Below, in pieces: positions 8,711-16,341 of a DNA stretch of 20,120 nt. Made by a program: the position numbers and the translations under genes. Numbering within the stretch: position 1 is the stretch's first letter; each line of letters opens with the position of its first letter. The notes beneath the pieces are model-generated. The model was not told the origin of the DNA and searched no databases. It saw only the letters and a list, made by a program, of their open reading frames with translations. This DNA is from Acidimicrobiaceae bacterium (lineage in GTDB: Bacteria; Actinomycetota; Acidimicrobiia; Acidimicrobiales; Ilumatobacteraceae). The stretch spans positions 1-20,120 of the forward strand of contig VFMC01000037.1 of the NCBI GenBank assembly GCA_006515795.1, read 5' to 3'.

Positions 8711-9649
8711 TCAGGCGTCGACGAAGCGGCGGACTGCTTGGATCTTGTCGGCGGAGGGGATCATCCCCAACCGCACGACATCGCCCGACCTCGGTGCGTG
8801 GATCCACCGCTTGGCATCGATCGCGATGCCCACGTGGCTGATCACGTCGGGGTGGGCGCTGGTGAACATGAACACCAGGTCACCGGCTCTGATCGGCTCG
8901 GTCCTCCAGTCCACCGCGGTGCCGCGGGTCGACTGCATCGCACTTTGGTGGGGGAGCCAGACACCGATCTCGGCGTACGCGGCAGAGGTGAGCCCCGAGC
9001 AGTCGAAGCTGTCGGGGCCGGCCGTGTTGAACTTCCAGGGCTTGCCCAACTGTGCCGTGGCGAAGGCGATGACGGCTTCGACGCCTGACGAGGTGGACTC
9101 GGCCGATTGGGCGGTGGCCGGGCCGGGGGCCGCAGGGTCTGGGGAGACGACCAGCGTGCCCCCGGCCGGGATGATGAGCGTCGCGCCGGGGTGCACGATG
9201 CTGTCGATCTTGAGGTTGTTCGCCTTGAGCAGCGGGCCCAGCTTGACTCCGTGCTTGGAGGCGATCGCGGAGAGCGCGTCGCCCCGCTTCACGACGTAGG
9301 TTCCCGGCGATACGGCACCGGACGCTGTTGCCGGCGGCGTCGGGGCGGCCGCGGCCACGGGCGCGCCGGCCCCGGGAACGAGCAGCGTGTCGCCCGGGTG
9401 GATGACGCTGTCGAGGGTGATCGAGTTCACGGCGAGAAGATCAGCGAGCTTCACCTTCAGCTTCCCGGCGATGCCGACGAGGTTGTCGCCACGCTTCACC
9501 ACGTACGTCGCAGTTGGTGCTGCGGCCGGTGCCGTGGCGGGTGGCGTGGTGCCCGATCGGTTCGAGGCCTGGACCGACGGAGTGGCGAAAGCCCCAACGG
9601 CGGACAGGCTGAGGGCGCTCGCGACGAGCACTCGGTTGATTCGGCGCAT
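8711..9649 (-). CDS. Secreted peptidoglycan hydrolase, LysM-LysM-NlpC/P60
   Basis: A 312-aa cell-wall endopeptidase. A signal peptide (about residues 1-28: basic MRRINR, hydrophobic core, likely cleavage near VQA) is followed by two LysM peptidoglycan-binding domains, each with a YVVKRGD start (about 48-93 and 118-163). A Pro/Ala-rich linker separates them. The C-terminal NlpC/P60 domain (about 185-312) has the catalytic Cys217 in FDCSG, His272 in SHVGI and a third polar residue, His284, in WIHAP. All catalytic residues are present, so it is probably active in cutting stem peptides during growth or division. It lies 56 bp downstream of the hydantoinase-like gene on the same strand, but the gap carries a possible promoter of its own. 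ATG 9649 fits the signal peptide well. Confidence 0.95.
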   Translation of the reverse strand: MRRINRVLVASALSLSAVGAFATPSVQASNRSGTTPPATAPAAAPTATYVVKRGDNLVGIAGKLKVKLADLLAVNSITLDSVIHPGDTLLVPGAGAPVAAAAPTPPATASGAVSPGTYVVKRGDALSAIASKHGVKLGPLLKANNLKIDSIVHPGATLIIPAGGTLVVSPDPAAPGPATAQSAESTSSGVEAVIAFATAQLGKPWKFNTAGPDSFDCSGLTSAAYAEIGVWLPHQSAMQSTRGTAVDWRTEPIRAGDLVFMFTSAHPDVISHVGIAIDAKRWIHAPRSGDVVRLGMIPSADKIQAVRRFVDA

Positions 9650-9655
9650 GACTTT

Positions 9656-9695
9656 TCATCGACGCCCGCCGTCGTCACCTTGAGAACTTCTTGAG
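9656..9695 (-). promoter_or_regulatory. Possible promoter of the LysM-NlpC/P60 gene with CTCAAG direct repeat
   Basis: Reading the - strand, CTCAAG occurs at 9695-9690 and again at 9684-9679, exactly 11 bp (one helical turn) apart. After the second CTCA, 17 bases lead to GTCGATGA (9663-9656), which matches the sigma28/FliA -10 pattern GCCGATAA at six of eight positions. The ATG lies seven bases beyond that element, so the transcript would be nearly leaderless. The repeat is directly visible; the sigma-factor assignment is a guess. Confidence 0.25.
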
Positions 9696-9705
9696 GAACG
9701 CCGGC

Positions 9706-11730
9706 TCAGCGGGAGAGCTCGGGACGGCCGGAGCCGGTCACCACCAGCGTTCCCTCGACGAACAGTGGCGATCCTCCGACGTCGACGGTCACATCGGTCC
9801 ACTCGGCAGATGTCTCGTGCGTCGACGCTCCGGCGGTCACCATGTCGGTGTGAACGGCGGCCTCCAGCTGGCATCGGGCGGCGGCGAGCGCTTCGTCGAG
9901 GGTGACGTGGCTCGATGGCTTGCCGGAGTGCACGACGAACTGTCCAGGCTGAGGCGACGTGATCGCACATGTGTGGGCGATGCGCACTCGACCGACGACC
10001 GCGCCGATCGCATTGGCCACGTCGGCGTCGTCGGGGATCACCACATCGGTGCGCAGCAGCGCGGCGACGGCCGGGTAGTAGGACGCGGCTGCCGCGCCGA
10101 GACCGACCAGGGGTGAAGCCATCGCGATGTCGACCTGCACTGTGGTGAGCGAGCGGTCGAGCGATCGCTGGACGATCTGCGAGCGCACCGCATCGTCGGC
10201 GAACCCGTCGCGGCTGAAGGCCACGGAGAGCGCTGCCTCAGCCGATCTTCGGATGAGGCGCTCGATCGTGAGCGCGGCGAGTGCGGCGCCGTCGGCAGCG
10301 ATCGGACGGCCCATGCGGTCGCGTCGCCTGGCGAACAGATCGGCAGCCTTGGCGGAGGCCGCGGAATCGAACGTGCGCTGGCGGCCGATCACGTGATTGG
10401 CGTCGCTGGGGGTGAACGCCGCGTACTGGAGCACGCCGCGTTGCACGAGGCGTTCGGCGATTCGCCGCGACACCAGCGTGTCGAGCACGGTGGTGGCGAC
10501 GCCGACGCGACCATCGAAGGCGTCGAGGATTCGACGCTCTGCCGGCGCGAGTCGATCGGCCGACGACCGCCGATCGTCGGCGACCAGGAACACCCCGTCG
10601 AGGTCGCCGACGAGCTCGGAGCGCAGCTGCCGATCGAGCGCGGCATGAACGAGCTCGGGCTCGTCGACCGCGAGGAGACCGACCGGTACGACCCGGCGCG
10701 GCCCGATCAGCAGCGAAGCCCCCATCGCCCGATCATCATGGCGAACCTCGCTGTCACCACCGAGGCCGTGGGTGACCATGTCGACGGCCGCGACCATGGT
10801 CTGGTGGCCGCCGACGGTGGCGCCCAGCGGGCTCACGATCGGCGCTCCACTCCGCAACACGGCGACGTCGGTAGTGGTTCCGCCGATGTCGGAGATGATC
10901 GCGTCGGCGAGGCCGGTGAGGTGGGCAGCCCCGACGAGGCTGGCGGCCGGGCCCGAGAGGATCGTCTCGATCGGACGATCGCGGACGAACGCGGCCGATA
11001 CGAGCGATCCATCGCCGCGCACGACCATCAGCGGCGCGGAGATCCCGGTGTCCGCGATCGTTCGCTGGGTGGTCGCGACCAAGCCGGCGACGATCGGCAC
11101 GAGGCGTGCGTTCAACACGGCGGTGACCGCTCGTCTCGGGCCGTTCAGTTGCGCCGAGAGCGCATGGCTGCAGGTGACCGGCAGGCGGGTGACATCGCGG
11201 ATCATCTCGGCCGCGGCGAGCTCGTGCGCTGGGTTGCGCACGCTGAACTGAGACATCACGGCAAATCCGTCGACCAACCGTGCATCTGCCAGCATCTCGC
11301 CGAGCCGCCGTTCGAGCCCGTCGAGGTCGAGTGGTTCGATCTCGGAGCCGTGCGAGTCGTGCCCACCACGGAGGAAGATCGCCGGATCGCCGGCCAGTGC
11401 TTCGGCCAGCCCACCGCGTTCGACGACGTCGTCATCGAATCCGATGATGACCGCGCACACCGGTCGGCCCTTGCCCTCGACCAAGGCATTGGTCGCCAAG
11501 GTGGTGGACAGCGCGACGAGCTCGATGTCGGCGGGGTCGACCGCGGCTCGCGCCAGCGCGGCGGCGATGGCGTCGCGGATGCCGAGGTGCAGATCGTGAT
11601 GGGTGGTGGAAGCCTTGGCCTTGGCGACAACGCGGCGATGCCGTTCGTCGTACACGACGGCGTCGGTGTAGGTGCCGCCCGTGTCGATGCCCATCAACAA
11701 CGTGCGTTCGGAAGGTTGCGAGGTGCTCAT
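9706..11730 (-). CDS. Hydantoinase A / 5-oxoprolinase family protein (HyuA-like)
   Basis: A 674-aa member of the ATP-dependent hydantoinase/oxoprolinase family, which opens cyclic imide or lactam rings such as N-methylhydantoin or 5-oxoproline. The N-terminal domain starts with the nucleotide-binding loop MGIDTGGTYTDAVVYD (residues 13-28) and has STTLATNALVEGKG. The central domain has the second phosphate loop ISDIGGTTTDVAVL. Near the C-terminus VGLGAAAASYYPAVA and VANAIGAVVG are typical of the family. It is about the length of a HyuA subunit, but no HyuB partner is in the window, so substrate and activity are open. It is transcribed divergently from the VOC-cupin gene, with 43 bp between the starts. 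ATG 11730 is the first start; ATG 11694, immediately before GIDTGG, is an alternative. Confidence 0.88.
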   Translation of the reverse strand: MSTSQPSERTLLMGIDTGGTYTDAVVYDERHRRVVAKAKASTTHHDLHLGIRDAIAAALARAAVDPADIELVALSTTLATNALVEGKGRPVCAVIIGFDDDVVERGGLAEALAGDPAIFLRGGHDSHGSEIEPLDLDGLERRLGEMLADARLVDGFAVMSQFSVRNPAHELAAAEMIRDVTRLPVTCSHALSAQLNGPRRAVTAVLNARLVPIVAGLVATTQRTIADTGISAPLMVVRGDGSLVSAAFVRDRPIETILSGPAASLVGAAHLTGLADAIISDIGGTTTDVAVLRSGAPIVSPLGATVGGHQTMVAAVDMVTHGLGGDSEVRHDDRAMGASLLIGPRRVVPVGLLAVDEPELVHAALDRQLRSELVGDLDGVFLVADDRRSSADRLAPAERRILDAFDGRVGVATTVLDTLVSRRIAERLVQRGVLQYAAFTPSDANHVIGRQRTFDSAASAKAADLFARRRDRMGRPIAADGAALAALTIERLIRRSAEAALSVAFSRDGFADDAVRSQIVQRSLDRSLTTVQVDIAMASPLVGLGAAAASYYPAVAALLRTDVVIPDDADVANAIGAVVGRVRIAHTCAITSPQPGQFVVHSGKPSSHVTLDEALAAARCQLEAAVHTDMVTAGASTHETSAEWTDVTVDVGGSPLFVEGTLVVTGSGRPELSR

Positions 11731-11773
11731 GGGGGTGCCGGCGAAACGGGGGTCAGGCTAGCGTCGGCTGGCG

Positions 11774-12922
11774 ATGACCGAATCGCACCACCTCGCCGAT
11801 GTCGCCTCACCAGATGTCGCCTCTCCCGATGAGAACGGCCCGCGGGTGACCGGCGCACAGGTGGTGCTGCCCGTCGACGAACTCGACCCCACGGTCAACT
11901 TCTTCACCAAGCGGCTCGGCTTTCGTGTCGATGCCATCTACCCGGCCGACAGCCCTGCGGTGGCGGTGCTCTCCGGGCACGGGCTCACGCTGCGACTGCA
12001 GCCAGGCGACACCGCCTCTGCCGGGGCGCTCAGGGTGCTGTGCCACGACCCGGCTGCGTTCGCCGAGGGAACCGACGTGTTGATCGCACCGAACGGCACC
12101 AGAGTGGAGCTGGTCGACGCGGACGCGCCGATGGTGCTGCCCCCGATGGAGCAGTCGCTCGTGGTGTCGCACCTCGCCACCAATGCGGATTGGGGCACCG
12201 GTCGGGCCGGCATGCAGTACCGCGACATCATCCCCGGCCGTCAGGGCGGGCGGTTCATCGGCTCGCACATCCGCATCGCCGAGGGTGGACCGGTGCCCGA
12301 CTACGTGCACTACCACAAGGTGCGGTTCCAGATGATCTACTGCCACCGCGGATGGGTGAAGCTCGTGTACGAAGACCAGGGTGAGCCGTTCGTCCTACAT
12401 GCCGGCGACTGCGTGCTCCAGCCACCCGAGATCCGCCACCGGGTGCTAGAGAGCGGCGACGGGCTGGAGGTGATCGAGCTCGGTTGCCCCGCCGAGCACG
12501 AGACGCTCGCCGATCACGAGATCGGACTGCCCACCGGTCGCTCCGACCCGGACCGCGACTTCGACGGCCAGCGCTTCGTTCGCCACCACGCCGCCACCGC
12601 CAGCTGGCAACCGTGGCGAGCCGTCGGTTTCCAGTTCCGTGACATCGGCATCGGCAAGGCCACAGTGGGCCTCGCCGGTGTGCGGGTGGTGCGCCCTGCG
12701 GGGGCCGAGCGCACACAGCCGGCGTCGCATCAGGCCGAGTTCATGTTCGGCTTCGTGCTGCGCGGCACGATGTCGCTCGAATGCGAGGGGCACGAGCGCT
12801 TCGATCTGGTGGAGGGCGACACATTCGTCGTGCCCGAAGGCCTCGCGCACGCGTGGACGGAGTGCAGCGCCGACCTGGAGGTGCTCGACGTGACGTTGCC
12901 GGAGCAGATCGAGCTGCACTGA
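11774..12922 (+). CDS. VOC (glyoxalase-like) - cupin - cupin fusion protein
   Basis: A 382-aa cytosolic protein with three beta-barrel-type domains. Residues about 24-130 (VTGAQVVLPVDELDPTVNFF, LGFRVD, NGTRVELVD) resemble the vicinal-oxygen-chelate/glyoxalase fold. The first cupin (about 155-245) has a HYH pair and a late His in PPEIRHRV as likely metal ligands, with Gln where Glu is usual. The second cupin (about 285-380) has SHQAEFMFGFVLRG, EGDTFVVPEG and LAHAW. All three folds often bind a metal and act on small oxygenated substrates, so a dioxygenase, isomerase or small-molecule sensor is possible. I do not recognise a specific function. It diverges from the HyuA-like gene, which suggests shared control. 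The N-terminus has a short duplication (DVASPDVASPDE); GTG 11846, just before the VOC domain, is a possible later start. Confidence 0.8.
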   Translation: MTESHHLADVASPDVASPDENGPRVTGAQVVLPVDELDPTVNFFTKRLGFRVDAIYPADSPAVAVLSGHGLTLRLQPGDTASAGALRVLCHDPAAFAEGTDVLIAPNGTRVELVDADAPMVLPPMEQSLVVSHLATNADWGTGRAGMQYRDIIPGRQGGRFIGSHIRIAEGGPVPDYVHYHKVRFQMIYCHRGWVKLVYEDQGEPFVLHAGDCVLQPPEIRHRVLESGDGLEVIELGCPAEHETLADHEIGLPTGRSDPDRDFDGQRFVRHHAATASWQPWRAVGFQFRDIGIGKATVGLAGVRVVRPAGAERTQPASHQAEFMFGFVLRGTMSLECEGHERFDLVEGDTFVVPEGLAHAWTECSADLEVLDVTLPEQIELH

Positions 12923-12949
12923 TCCGGCACACATGCATCTCTCCCGAGG

Positions 12950-13339
12950 TCAACCGTCGTACGGGAACTCGCACAGACCCGGGGCTCGCTTGTGGTAGTC
13001 GGCGTGCTCGACCATCCACCACGCGCTGTCGGTGACCAGACCGGTCGGCTGGTCGAGCGTCCCGGCACAGATCGAGAGCCAATCGGGCCGAGCAGTGGTG
13101 CGCCAGAACAACGACGACCCGCATTGCGAACAGAAGCCGTAGGCCACCGCGGGCTCGGGTGAGTACCAACGCAGCGTCGACTCGGATGCGAAGTGCACTT
13201 GCTCGGTTCTCGCGCCCGTGGCGGCCATGTGGTGACCGGTGAAGCGGCGGCAGCGACTGCAGTGGCAGTTGCTCACCGGGCGAAGGTCGCCGTCGACGAC
13301 GTAGGAGACTCCTCCACACTCGCATCGCCCACCAGCCAT
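12950..13339 (-). CDS. GFA / CENP-V family zinc-binding protein
   Basis: A 129-aa protein of the family named after glutathione-dependent formaldehyde-activating enzyme. It has the full set of zinc-ligand cysteines: C6-x-C8, then C25-H-C27-S-R-C30, then C70-S-Q-C73 in FCSQCGSSLFW. The length is usual for the family. An AGAGAGGTGA-like purine run 5-6 bases upstream of ATG 13339 supplies a good ribosome binding site. It is convergent with the VOC-cupin gene (27 bp between stops) and divergent from the broken methyltransferase. The fold is clear. The real substrate is not: actinobacteria mostly use mycothiol, and many family members do not act on formaldehyde. Confidence 0.9.
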   Translation of the reverse strand: MAGGRCECGGVSYVVDGDLRPVSNCHCSRCRRFTGHHMAATGARTEQVHFASESTLRWYSPEPAVAYGFCSQCGSSLFWRTTARPDWLSICAGTLDQPTGLVTDSAWWMVEHADYHKRAPGLCEFPYDG

Positions 13340-13362
13340 CCGCGGTCACCTCTCTTGCCGTC

Positions 13363-13387
13363 GCCGCGACTGTACGACGATCGCGGC
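13363..13387. promoter_or_regulatory. 7-bp inverted repeat in the GFA/methyltransferase promoter gap
   Basis: GCCGCGA (13363-13369) and its exact complement TCGCGGC (13381-13387) are separated by 11 bases in the 86-bp gap between two divergent genes. The spacer overlaps TACAGT on the - strand (13374-13369), a fair -10 candidate for the GFA gene 30 bases upstream of its start. An operator is plausible from position and symmetry, but chance is possible in such GC-rich DNA. Confidence 0.35.
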
Positions 13388-13425
13388 AGTGCGGCTGCTG
13401 CGACGGCTTGCGCGATGATCGACCG

Positions 13426-13939
13426 ATGAACGACGACCGCCTCGCTTGGATCTACTCGGCCACCACGCCGGCCGAGCTCCGCCAGCGGTACGAGGTGTGC
13501 CGGATGCGGGACCGGCCAGGTAGGAGTGGCGTTGCGAGCTGCCGGTGTGGCGAACGTGGTCGGCTTCGATCTCTCGCCGGCGATGCTCACTCGAGCTGGG
13601 GCAACGCTGGCGTACACCGAACTGCACCAGGGTTCGTTGCTCGAGCCGCTGCCCTTCGCTCCCGGCCGGTTCGCGGCCGCGGTGTCGGTCGGGGTGTTCA
13701 CGTGCGGCCATGTCGGGCCGGCGGCCTTCGCCGTGCTGGCCGGTTCAGTCGCTGCCGGTGGGCATGTGACCTTGAGCTTTCGTAGTGACGCGATCGATTC
13801 GCTTGGTTACGCCGTCGAGATGGATCGGCTCGAGCGCGCCGGAACCTGGCAGTTGGTGGAACGCACCGAACCGGCGCCGCTGATCGTGGAACAGGGGAAG
13901 GCGGTCGACATGATCGTGATGACCTGGAGGGTGCTCTGA
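13426..13939 (+). pseudogene. Class I SAM-dependent methyltransferase (METTL27-like), internal deletion and frameshift
   Basis: The gene starts normally at ATG 13426 with MNDDRLAWIYSATTPAEL and RQRYE in frame 1, which resembles the N-terminus of METTL27-like methyltransferases. Near 13493-13499 the sense switches to frame 2, which reads AGCGTGQVGVALRAAGV (SAM-binding motif I), then VVGFDLSPAML, LLEPLPF, GHVGPAAF and GGHVTLSFR to the stop at 13939. Intact relatives have roughly 30-45 residues between the RY motif and AGCGTG; here almost none are left. The gene has therefore lost on the order of 100 bp and its frame. Frame 1 runs on as an unrelated tail to 13785, and GTG 13526 could start only a C-terminal piece without a complete SAM site. 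It is probably inactive, unless the deletion is an assembly error. Confidence 0.8.
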
Positions 13940-13952
13940 CGCCGACGGGTGG

Positions 13953-13958
13953 TACGTT
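13953..13958 (+). promoter_or_regulatory. Possible -10 element of the FAD oxidoreductase gene (leaderless start)
   Basis: TACGTT fits the actinobacterial TANNNT -10 pattern and lies seven bases before GTG 13966. Transcription would begin at the start codon, giving a leaderless message. No Shine-Dalgarno sequence is visible before this GTG, and the first codons are unusually AT-rich (aaa agc agt aca gat gta ttg gtt), which would suit leaderless initiation. Confidence 0.25.
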
Positions 13959-13965
13959 TCGGCAT

Positions 13966-15267
13966 GTGAAAAGCAGTACAGATGTATTGGTTATCGGCTC
14001 AGGTGTCGTCGGTTCCTCGGTGGCCCTCGAGGTGGCACGCAGCGGTCGCTCGGTGATCTGCGTCGACAAGGGATCTGGGCCCGGCGCCGGCTCCACGAGC
14101 GCGTCGTCGGCGATCATCCGGTTCAGCTACTCCACGATCGATTCGGTGCTCACGGCTTGGGAGTCGGCCGCCCACTGGCATGCCTGGCACGATCACCTCG
14201 GCGTCGACGACCCCGATGGCATGGCCAGGTTCATCCCGACCGGGATGCTGATCTTCGACACGCCGAACGGCGCGTTGCACCGCCTGACCCCGCTGTGGGA
14301 CGACGTCGGGATCGCCTACGAACATCTCGACGCCCAACAGATCGCCGACCGGTTCCCAGCGCTCGACGTGGGCTCGTACTTCCCCCCGAAGGCGGTGGAT
14401 GATCCTGCCTTCGGCAACGACGCGGTCGGTGAGCTGACCGCCCTCTTCGACCCGAGCTCCGGCTACATCGACGATCCGCTGCTCGCGGCCAGGAACATCG
14501 CCTATGCGGCCAGGCACAACGGCGCGGAGTTCGTCTTCCACCGCGAGGTCGTCGCAGTCGACCTCGATGGTGGACGTGTGCGCGGCGTCCGGCTCGACGA
14601 CGGTTCGGTCATCGCCGCGCCCGTGGTTGTGAACGCAGCCGGACCGCACTCGGCGGGTGTCAACCGCCTGGCCGGAGCCGAGCGCGACATGACGATCGGG
14701 AACCGGCCACTTCGCCAGGAGGTTTTCGCAGTGCCGGGTCCGGCGTCGCTCACGCTCGAGCGCGGCGCGCCGATCGTCGCCGACCTCGACCTCGGTCAGT
14801 ACTTCCGTCCCCAGGTCGGCGGCACCCTGCTGGTGGGTGGCACCGAGCCCGAGTGTGATCCGCTGGAATGGATCGAAGATCCCGATCACTTCGACGAGCA
14901 CCCCACGGTCGAGAAGTTCGAGACCACGATGCATCGTCTGGCGCGACGTCTACCCGAGTTCGGTGTACCGGTCCGACCGGTCGGCCTGGCCGCGCTGTAC
15001 GACGTGGCCGACGACTGGGTGCCGATCTACGACGCCTCGTGCGTGCCCGGATGGTTCATGGCCTGCGCTACGAGTGGGAACCAGTTCAAGAACGCACCGC
15101 TGGCCGGCAAGTTCATGTTGGCGCTCATCGAAGCAGCCGAACAGGGTCGCGATCACGATCGTCGGCCGGTGCAGTTCCGCGGGTCGCGCACGGGTCGTAC
15201 CATCGACCTCGGCGCCTTCTCACGGCGGCGCACCCCGGCGGTCACCTCTGGCACCGTCATGGGCTGA
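13966..15267 (+). CDS. FAD-dependent oxidoreductase, DAO family (sarcosine/amino-acid oxidase-like)
   Basis: A 433-aa flavoenzyme that should oxidise the C-N bond of an amino or N-methyl-amino acid. The N-terminal FAD-binding motif is GSGVVGSS (residues 11-18), with Asp34 in VICVDKG at the end of the second strand. GSTSASSAIIRFSYS follows, as is usual in the DAO fold. The middle has the conserved VVNAAGPHS. The C-terminal part has PVGLAALYDVADDWVPI and TSGNQFKNAPLAGKF, matching the flavin-contacting end of dimethylglycine/sarcosine-type oxidases. GTG 13966 places the Rossmann motif right at the N-terminus. The stop is 23 bp before the Ldh-family gene, so the two probably form an operon. The exact substrate cannot be read from the sequence. 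Confidence 0.9.
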   Translation: MKSSTDVLVIGSGVVGSSVALEVARSGRSVICVDKGSGPGAGSTSASSAIIRFSYSTIDSVLTAWESAAHWHAWHDHLGVDDPDGMARFIPTGMLIFDTPNGALHRLTPLWDDVGIAYEHLDAQQIADRFPALDVGSYFPPKAVDDPAFGNDAVGELTALFDPSSGYIDDPLLAARNIAYAARHNGAEFVFHREVVAVDLDGGRVRGVRLDDGSVIAAPVVVNAAGPHSAGVNRLAGAERDMTIGNRPLRQEVFAVPGPASLTLERGAPIVADLDLGQYFRPQVGGTLLVGGTEPECDPLEWIEDPDHFDEHPTVEKFETTMHRLARRLPEFGVPVRPVGLAALYDVADDWVPIYDASCVPGWFMACATSGNQFKNAPLAGKFMLALIEAAEQGRDHDRRPVQFRGSRTGRTIDLGAFSRRRTPAVTSGTVMG

Positions 15268-15290
15268 CCCACTCCGATTCGAGGGCCCAG

Positions 15291-16319
15291 ATGAGCGTTC
15301 TGTCGTTGAGCGAGGTGGAGGAGTTGAGCTGGCAGATGCTGCGTTCGTCTGGCGCGTCCCGGCTGCAGGCCGGCTCGACGGCGCGGAGCATCCGCGACGC
15401 CGAGGCCGAGGGCATCCGCACCATCGGTCTGTCGTACCTGCCCACCTACTGTGATCACGTCGCGTGTGGCAAGGTCGACGGCGCCGCAATACCGACGGTG
15501 GCGCGGCCGCGAGCCGGCGCCGTCGTTGTTGACGCCGCACACGGGTTCTGTCATCCAGCCTTCGAGGCGGGTCTCGAGCCGCTCGTTACCTCGGCCGGCG
15601 AGTGCGGCATCGCGATCATGGCGATCGAGCACTCGTACTCGGCGGGGGTGCTCGGCTGGTTCGTCGAGCGGCTGGCTCGGCGCGGGATGGTCGCGATGAT
15701 GTTCGCCAACTCGTCGTCGTTGATGGCTCCTGCCGGCGGCACGCGCCCCTTCTTCGGTACCAACCCGATCGCCTGGAGCGCACCTCGTGCCCAGGGTGCG
15801 CCCGTGGTGGCCGACCTCTCGTCGTCGGCTGTTGCGTGGGTGAAGGTGAACGCCGCGGCACAAGCCGGCGAGTCAATTCCGTTGGGGTGGGCGCTCGACG
15901 TCGACGGACAACCCACCACCGATGCCCGAGCCGCACTGGCAGGGTCGATGGCTCCGGCAGCGGGGCACAAGGGCTCGGCGCTCGCATTGCTCGTCGATGT
16001 GATGTCGGGCGGTGTCGCCGGATCGAACTTCTCGTTCGAGGCGTCCGGATTCGCCGGCACCGAAGGAGGTCCGCCCGACGTCGGCCAGGTGATCCTGGCG
16101 ATCGACCCGACGGCGACGATGGGTGACGGCTTCATCGATCGGCTCGAAGTGGAGTTCACCGCGCTCGCCGCCGAGCCGGGGGCGCGCCTTCCGGGCGATC
16201 AGCGCCTGGCCAATCGCACCTCATCGGCGCAGTCGGGAGTCACCGTGCCCGAGGACTTGATGGCCGTCCTGACGGAGTACGCGAGATCGGGCTCACCCCA
16301 TCAGCGAGGCGCGAGTTGA
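15291..16319 (+). CDS. Ldh-family NAD(P)-dependent oxidoreductase (malate/L-lactate dehydrogenase type)
   Basis: A 342-aa member of the malate/L-lactate dehydrogenase (YlbC/ComC/DpkA) family, which reduces 2-oxo acids or cyclic imino acids, or runs in reverse. The likely catalytic His114 lies in AIEHSYSAGVLGW. Other family blocks are APAGGTRPFFGTNPIAW, VADLSSSAVAWVKV, GWALDVDGQPTTDARAAL and AGHKGSALALLVDV. The length is typical and no block is missing. GAGGG ends about five bases before ATG 15291 and serves as the ribosome binding site. It follows the FAD oxidoreductase by 23 bp. An oxidase that makes an imino or oxo acid next to a reductase that could use it suggests a shared pathway; which one is inference. 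Confidence 0.92.
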   Translation: MSVLSLSEVEELSWQMLRSSGASRLQAGSTARSIRDAEAEGIRTIGLSYLPTYCDHVACGKVDGAAIPTVARPRAGAVVVDAAHGFCHPAFEAGLEPLVTSAGECGIAIMAIEHSYSAGVLGWFVERLARRGMVAMMFANSSSLMAPAGGTRPFFGTNPIAWSAPRAQGAPVVADLSSSAVAWVKVNAAAQAGESIPLGWALDVDGQPTTDARAALAGSMAPAAGHKGSALALLVDVMSGGVAGSNFSFEASGFAGTEGGPPDVGQVILAIDPTATMGDGFIDRLEVEFTALAAEPGARLPGDQRLANRTSSAQSGVTVPEDLMAVLTEYARSGSPHQRGAS

Positions 16320-16329
16320 GGGGGTTGTC

Positions 16330-16341
16330 GCCGGAGCCGGC
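16330..16341. terminator. Possible hairpin between convergent gene ends
   Basis: GCCGG-AG-CCGGC forms a perfect 5-bp stem in the 22-bp gap between the Ldh-family stop and the regulator stop. GGGG (16321-16324) and CCCC (16346-16349) lie on either side and could lengthen it imperfectly. No T-run follows on either strand, so this is only a candidate bidirectional terminator. Confidence 0.3.

Noticed and set aside
10393..11832. + strand ORF of 479 codons across the HyuA-like gene
   Set aside because: Opposite strand of a well-supported family protein; the translation is Gly/Asp/Arg-rich without domains.
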